Part shown: positions 15,314 through 18,857 of the stretch, in pieces
How the letters are laid out: every line of letters starts with the position of its first letter
Position numbering within the stretch: the stretch's first letter is position 1
Assembly: GCA_009937085.1 (NCBI GenBank)
Contig: JAACDD010000072.1
Coordinates: forward strand, 1-18,857
Direction of reading: 5' to 3'
Length of the DNA: 18,857 bases
Origin: Bacteroidota bacterium
GTDB lineage: Bacteria > Bacteroidota > Bacteroidia > Flavobacteriales > Flavobacteriaceae
Notes under the pieces: model-generated
Database searches by the model: none
What the model saw: the letters and a program-made list of their open reading frames with translations, nothing else
Told to the model about the DNA's origin: nothing
Made by a program: the position numbers and the translations under genes

Positions 15314-15344
15314 ACAATATACGTCAAAACTGAATATTTATCAA
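15314..15344 (-). promoter_or_regulatory. Possible promoter for recQ
   Basis: On the minus strand TTG (15342-15344), a 20-nt spacer and TATATTGT (15314-15321) partly match the consensus. Transcription would start at about 15306-15308, leaving no leader for the ATG at 15305 but about 17 nt for the one at 15290. Confidence 0.35.
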
Positions 15345-15350
15345 TAAAGT

Positions 15351-16316
15351 TTGAATAAATCTATTTCTATATTACATACAGCAAAAGCTGTAATAGCGCA
15401 ACAAGCCGCAGCCATTGAGGGCTTGATCCCACAACTCACTTCTGATTTTGAGCAAGTTGTCAATTGGGCACAAAAAAGTAACGGAAGATTAGTTGTTACT
15501 GGCATTGGAAAAAGTGCCATAATTGGCATGAAAATAAGTGCAACGTTAAACTCAACAGGAACTAAAAGTATGTTTATGCATGCTGCCGATGCTATTCATG
15601 GTGACTTGGGCATGATAGACAACAACGATATTGTAATTTGTCTTTCCAAAAGTGGGACAACTCCAGAAATAAAAACCTTAGTTCCGCTGCTAAAAAACAG
15701 AGGCAACAAACTTGTTGGCATGACGGCAAATTCCGATTCTTATTTAGCACAGCATTCCGATGCCGTATTACACGTAAACGTTCCTTCCGAAGCCGACCCT
15801 AACAATTTAGCTCCTACTACCAGTACCACAGCACAACTTGTTTTAGGAGATGCACTTGCTATTTGCCTAATGGAACTCAATGGGTTTAACACTGAAGATT
15901 TTGCACGTTCGCATCCCGGAGGTGCGTTGGGCAAAGCGCTTTTCGTGCAATTATCGCATCTACTACAAGAGCACAAAAAACCAGCTGTTCAGCAAAACAC
16001 AGCCATTGATGAAGTCATTACAGAAATTTCAACTAAGCTTGTTGGGGCTACTGCTGTTCTAGACAACGATAAAGTTGTAGGCATTATCACTGACGGTGAC
16101 CTAAGACGTATGATGCAAAATCAGCGAGATTACACCACGCTAATGGCAAAAGATATCATGAGTAAAAACCCTGTGTTACTCAACGGAAATGTTTTGGCAA
16201 AAGAGGCACTTACGCTTATGCAGCAAAAAGAAATCAGCCAGATTATAGTTGCTCAAAACGACAGTTATAGCGGCATCATCCACATTCACGATATCCTTAA
16301 CGAAGGTATTTATTAG
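15351..16316 (+). CDS. kdsD: D-arabinose-5-phosphate isomerase (KdsD/KpsF)
   Basis: Interconverts ribulose 5-phosphate and arabinose 5-phosphate, the first step towards Kdo for lipopolysaccharide, in the cytosol. The 321 residues fit the family: SIS sugar-isomerase domain (about 35-180) with TGIGKSA (50-56), SKSGTTPE (99-106), and APTTSTTAQLVLGDALA (154-170), then HPGGALGK (188-195) and a pair of CBS domains (about 205-321, TDGDLRRM at 247-254). The start is TTG at 15351: an in-frame TAA lies at 15345-15347, and the next Met is deep in the SIS domain. It is first in a tight operon with tatC, which starts 1 nt after its stop codon. Confidence 0.94.
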   Translation: MNKSISILHTAKAVIAQQAAAIEGLIPQLTSDFEQVVNWAQKSNGRLVVTGIGKSAIIGMKISATLNSTGTKSMFMHAADAIHGDLGMIDNNDIVICLSKSGTTPEIKTLVPLLKNRGNKLVGMTANSDSYLAQHSDAVLHVNVPSEADPNNLAPTTSTTAQLVLGDALAICLMELNGFNTEDFARSHPGGALGKALFVQLSHLLQEHKKPAVQQNTAIDEVITEISTKLVGATAVLDNDKVVGIITDGDLRRMMQNQRDYTTLMAKDIMSKNPVLLNGNVLAKEALTLMQQKEISQIIVAQNDSYSGIIHIHDILNEGIY

Positions 16317-16317
16317 C

Positions 16318-17139
16318 ATGGAAGAAAAAAACATGTCTTTTTTAGATCACTTAGAAGACCTCCGTTGGCACCTTATTCGAAGTATTTTAGCCATTGTCAT
16401 TGCAGGGGGCTTGGCGTTTATTGCTAAAGATTTCATTTTTGATTATTTGCTTTTTGGTCCCAAAAAGCAAGATTTTATTACCTACAAATGGTTGTGTAGC
16501 GCCGCACAGGCTCTTGGTTTTAACGAAGGTTTTTGCCTTGATGAATTACCTTTCAGGGTTCAAAGCCGAACGGTTGCTGGGCAATTCTCAGCACATATTT
16601 GGACGTCAATTACCGCAGGATTTATCGTTGCCTTTCCGTATGTTATTTATCAATTATGGTTATTTATTAGTCCCGGACTTTTAAAAAACGAACGCCGTCA
16701 AGCACGAGGATTTATTTTTATGTCCTCTTTTTTATTTTTTCTAGGTGTCATGTTTGGCTACTTTATTATCACGCCACTATCGCTGCGTTTTTTAGGAACA
16801 TATAGTGTTAGTGTAGAAATTTTCAACGACTTTGATTTAAGCAGCTACACCGCACTGGTTAGAGCGTCTGTGCTGTCTGCAGGATTTATTTTTGAGCTTC
16901 CCATTTTGGTTTATTTTTTAACTAAAATAGGGCTCATTACGCCTGAACTTATGCGGAAATACCGCAAAATATCGTTGGTACTTGTACTTACTCTTTCGGC
17001 CATTATTACTCCCCCAGATATTGCCAGTCAGATCGTTGTAGCAATACCAATTATGATTTTATACGAAGTGAGTATCTTTATTTCAAAATACGTTACAAGA
17101 AAAAGTAAAGAAATGCCAAAAACACCTACAACGCAATGA
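16318..17139 (+). CDS. tatC: Sec-independent protein translocase subunit TatC
   Basis: The multi-spanning inner-membrane receptor of the twin-arginine pathway, which recognises Tat signal peptides and exports folded proteins. The 273 residues show the N-terminal MSFLDHLEDLR (6-16), six hydrophobic segments, the signature FPYVIYQLWLFISPGL (106-121) followed by KNERR, and TPPDIASQ (231-238) near the end. An open frame reaches back to 16249, but it lies within kdsD; ATG 16318 directly follows the kdsD stop. About 35 residues (about 48-83) form a longer first periplasmic loop with two Cys (60 and 73), absent from E. coli TatC as far as I recall. The tatA/B genes are not in the window. It overlaps lptB by 4 nt. 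Confidence 0.95.
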   Translation: MEEKNMSFLDHLEDLRWHLIRSILAIVIAGGLAFIAKDFIFDYLLFGPKKQDFITYKWLCSAAQALGFNEGFCLDELPFRVQSRTVAGQFSAHIWTSITAGFIVAFPYVIYQLWLFISPGLLKNERRQARGFIFMSSFLFFLGVMFGYFIITPLSLRFLGTYSVSVEIFNDFDLSSYTALVRASVLSAGFIFELPILVYFLTKIGLITPELMRKYRKISLVLVLTLSAIITPPDIASQIVVAIPIMILYEVSIFISKYVTRKSKEMPKTPTTQ

Positions 17140-17879
17140 TGAAATTACACGCACAAAACATAACCAAAACCTACCGTGGCAGAAAGGTTGTAAATGAGGT
17201 TTCTGTAACGGTTAAGCAAGGGGAAATTGTTGGGCTTTTAGGTCCTAATGGTGCTGGAAAAACCACCTCGTTTTATATGATTGTCGGGCTTATAAAACCC
17301 TTGACAGGACATATCTTTTTGGACGATACTGATATTACCCGCTTCCCCATGTATAAACGCGCTCAAAGCGGAATTGGTTATTTGGCACAAGAAGCTTCCG
17401 TATTTCGTAAGCTTACCGTGGAGCAAAACATCAAAAGTGTTTTGGAACTAACTGATTTAACTCCTACAGAACAACACGAAAAAACAGAAGCGCTATTAGA
17501 AGAATTTGGATTGACGCATATTCGTAAAAGTCGTGGCGACTTACTTTCGGGTGGGGAACGCCGACGCACCGAAATTGCACGTGCCTTAGCCACAGACCCA
17601 AAATTTGTCCTTTTAGATGAACCTTTTGCAGGTGTTGACCCTGTTGCCGTTGAGGATATTCAGAAAATTGTAGCGCACCTCAAAAAGCGAAATATTGGTA
17701 TTTTGATTACCGATCACAACGTACAAGAAACACTTGCCATAACAGACCGCACATACTTAATGTTTGAAGGAAAAATTCTAAAGACAGGAACGCCTAAAGA
17801 ATTAGCTGAAGACGAGATGGTTCGCAAAGTGTACCTCGGGCAAAATTTTGAGCTTAGAACTAAGAAGCTTAGCCTTTAA
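17136..17879 (+). CDS. lptB: LPS export ABC transporter ATPase LptB
   Basis: The cytosolic ATPase of the LptB2FG complex, which extracts lipopolysaccharide from the inner membrane and drives it along the Lpt bridge. The 247-residue protein has Walker A GPNGAGKTT (36-44), Q-loop at Gln85 in YLAQEASVFRKLT, which is the LptB-type sequence, signature LSGGERRR (137-144), Walker B FVLLDEPFAGVDP (157-169) with catalytic Glu162, and switch His194. It starts in an ATGA overlap with the tatC stop, indicating translational coupling; a second ATG follows at 17139. The 3' end overlaps convergent pssA by 11 nt. LptF/G are not in the window. Confidence 0.95.
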   Translation: MMKLHAQNITKTYRGRKVVNEVSVTVKQGEIVGLLGPNGAGKTTSFYMIVGLIKPLTGHIFLDDTDITRFPMYKRAQSGIGYLAQEASVFRKLTVEQNIKSVLELTDLTPTEQHEKTEALLEEFGLTHIRKSRGDLLSGGERRRTEIARALATDPKFVLLDEPFAGVDPVAVEDIQKIVAHLKKRNIGILITDHNVQETLAITDRTYLMFEGKILKTGTPKELAEDEMVRKVYLGQNFELRTKKLSL

Positions 17880-18534
17880 GTTTCATATAAATCACACCTA
17901 AAAAAGCGTAAGCCAACACCACAAAAGACAAGGCTTCCGATCTAAACCAAAGCAGTATAGGCGTAGCAATAAGCGCAAAGATAACGGCAAAGGCAGTCGG
18001 TTTTCCATCGATGAATTTTTGGCTTGGTAACATCAGTTTGGACACCATCAAAAGGGCTAAAAGAACAACCAAAACAACAACCGCTACATAAGGTAACGCT
18101 ACTGGGATAAACGGAATTCCCACCACAAAAAGCGCAAAGGCAGGTGTGGGCATTCCCTCAAAATCTAATTGTGAAGAAGACGTAATATTAAAACGTCCAA
18201 GCCTGTATACTGCTGCTAGAGTCACCAAAAAACCCAACAGCGAAAACGGCGTCAAATCATATGGTAAACATTTATAAAGAAATGTGTACATGATAAATCC
18301 AGGCACAACTCCAAAAGAAATAACATCGCAAAGCGAATCTAACTGCTTCCCAATTTCAGAGGTTACATTTAGCGCTCGGGCAACCATACCATCAATACTG
18401 TCAAAAAAAACACCAACCAATATCCAAATAAGTGTCATATATGAATTCCCTTCAACAACAGAAATAAGCGCCAAGCAGCCTGAAAATCCGTTTAGAAGCG
18501 TTAGTATGTTCGGAATTGATTTAATGATTTTCAT
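17869..18534 (-). CDS. pssA: CDP-diacylglycerol-serine O-phosphatidyltransferase
   Basis: An integral membrane enzyme that joins CDP-diacylglycerol and serine to phosphatidylserine, the precursor of phosphatidylethanolamine. The CDP-alcohol phosphotransferase motif is complete: Asp45, Asp48-Gly49, Ala52-Arg53, then after eight residues Gly62, Asp66 and Asp70. The N-terminal IPNILTLLNGFSGC is the typical PssA opening, and about six to eight membrane helices follow in 221 residues. A phosphatidylglycerophosphate synthase (PgsA) is the main alternative, but the PNxxTxxNxxxG start and the FGVVPG after the motif fit the serine enzyme. It is divergent from lnt (56-nt gap). Confidence 0.9.
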   Translation of the reverse strand: MKIIKSIPNILTLLNGFSGCLALISVVEGNSYMTLIWILVGVFFDSIDGMVARALNVTSEIGKQLDSLCDVISFGVVPGFIMYTFLYKCLPYDLTPFSLLGFLVTLAAVYRLGRFNITSSSQLDFEGMPTPAFALFVVGIPFIPVALPYVAVVVLVVLLALLMVSKLMLPSQKFIDGKPTAFAVIFALIATPILLWFRSEALSFVVLAYAFLGVIYMKLKG

Positions 18535-18559
18535 ACATAAAGTTTTGGTTAAGCGTACA

Positions 18560-18567
18560 CAAACTTA
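18560..18567 (-). promoter_or_regulatory. -7 element upstream of pssA
   Basis: The minus strand has TAAGTTTG, a perfect TAnnTTTG, with about a 20-nt leader to the ATG at 18534. No TTG lies at the usual -33 distance, so this is tentative. Confidence 0.38.
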
Positions 18568-18580
18568 TACAATAATTGTA
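18568..18580. repeat. 13-bp palindrome between pssA and lnt
   Basis: TACAAT-A-ATTGTA lies between the divergent -7 elements of pssA (18560-18567) and lnt (18579-18586), touching the latter. It could be an operator for both genes or chance in A/T-rich DNA. Confidence 0.35.
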
Positions 18581-18586
18581 ATTTCG
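18579..18586 (+). promoter_or_regulatory. -7 element upstream of lnt
   Basis: TAATTTCG followed by C has one mismatch to TAnnTTTGC and lies 4 nt before the ATG at 18591. The mRNA would be leaderless or nearly so. No clear -33 TTG is seen. Confidence 0.38.
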
Positions 18587-18590
18587 CCCC

Positions 18591-18857
18591 ATGCCAAAGA
18601 AAATTTTTGCCGCCCTACTATTTGGACTTCTTTTAGGTTTTTCGTGGCCAACAGGAGGTTTTGCCCCTTTCCTTTTTGTTGGATTTGTTCCATTATTATG
18701 GTTACTACAATCGAGTAAATCAAGTTCTTTTTGGCGGTTTTTTGGTCGTATTTATCTAGGGTTTTTTATATGGAATGCGATAACTACGTGGTGGTTGTGG
18801 AACTCCACCGTTTTCGGCATGTTTTTCGCCATGATTATCAACTCCTTACTCATGACA
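18591..18857 (+). CDS. lnt: Apolipoprotein N-acyltransferase, 5' part (cut by right edge)
   Basis: The first 89 codons are open to the end of the window. The start MPKKIFAALLFGLLLGFSWP, then GGFAPFLFVGFVPLLWLL, then FFGRIYLGFFIWNAITTWWLWNST is the N-terminal membrane region of Lnt (E. coli reads G..F.P......LAL.PLL, then F..G...F..G..W). The enzyme adds the third acyl chain to the N-terminal Cys of lipoproteins at the periplasmic face of the inner membrane. The catalytic nitrilase domain lies beyond the edge and cannot be checked. The ATG is the first in frame and has a possible -7 element 4 nt upstream. Confidence 0.85.
   Translation, partial: MPKKIFAALLFGLLLGFSWPTGGFAPFLFVGFVPLLWLLQSSKSSSFWRFFGRIYLGFFIWNAITTWWLWNSTVFGMFFAMIINSLLMT

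Noticed and set aside
16249..16317. 23-codon upstream extension of tatC
   Set aside because: It lies wholly within the kdsD coding region; ATG 16318 directly follows the kdsD stop and fits the family.
17860..17872. CTAAG-AAG-CTTAG dyad as a terminator between lptB and pssA
   Set aside because: 5-bp A/T-rich stem with no U-tract on either strand, located within lptB coding sequence.
1..18857. Mobile elements, CRISPR arrays, tRNA genes, toxin-antitoxin or defence modules
   Set aside because: I looked for terminal repeats, transposase or integrase motifs, spaced direct repeats and tRNA-like folds and saw none; all gene-sized frames belong to housekeeping families.

Overview
The window looks like core chromosome of a flavobacterium (phylum Bacteroidota, probably Flavobacteriaceae). 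Four things point there: an A+T-rich composition; promoters of the Bacteroidota form (-33 TTG, 17-20 nt spacer, -7 TAnnTTTG) with little Shine-Dalgarno; families typical of the clade (DUF4294, DUF3276, a ~310-residue NusB, a cyclophilin-FKBP fusion); and gene runs nusB-DUF1573-yajC and kdsD-tatC-lptB. I see no insertion sequence, phage gene, CRISPR array, tRNA or defence system. The assignment to a family is inference; the genus cannot be told.

Layout. Positions 1-300 hold no protein gene. Read on the minus strand they look like the leader of an rRNA operon: two tandem promoters, a boxA-like element, a UUCG hairpin and, at 1-11, what appears to be the first 11 nt of 16S rRNA, so the operon lies just off the left edge. 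Next come DUF4294 (minus) and a divergent M42 aminopeptidase (plus), then a minus-strand run of acetyl-CoA synthetase, an M3 lipoprotein peptidase, a small GlsB/YeaQ membrane protein, pyrD, and the nusB-DUF1573-yajC unit. A plus-strand block follows at 9.4-12.1 kb: an ABC exporter half-transporter, DUF3276, and a thioredoxin/peroxiredoxin-like protein. It is followed on the minus strand by a cyclophilin-FKBP isomerase and RecQ. From 15.35 kb a plus-strand operon encodes arabinose-5-phosphate isomerase, TatC and LptB. Minus-strand pssA is convergent with lptB, and the first 89 codons of lnt run off the right edge.

How the genes fit together. The right end is about the cell envelope: KdsD feeds Kdo synthesis for lipopolysaccharide, LptB powers lipopolysaccharide export, TatC translocates folded proteins, PssA makes phosphatidylserine and Lnt acylates lipoproteins (two probable lipoproteins, the M3 peptidase and DUF1573, are in the window). 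YajC belongs to the Sec holotranslocon. NusB normally acts with boxA on rRNA operons, and a boxA-like element is present at the left edge.

Nothing here looks like a wholly new system. The points most worth a second look are the rRNA leader at the edge, three convergent gene pairs whose 3' ends overlap with no terminator between them (one through a palindrome that encodes Val-Ser-stop on both strands), an ABC ATPase with Asp in place of the catalytic Glu, an acetyl-CoA synthetase with Asn in place of a conserved active-site Arg, a RecQ without zinc-binding cysteines, a NusB carrying a large insertion, and two forced TTG start codons.
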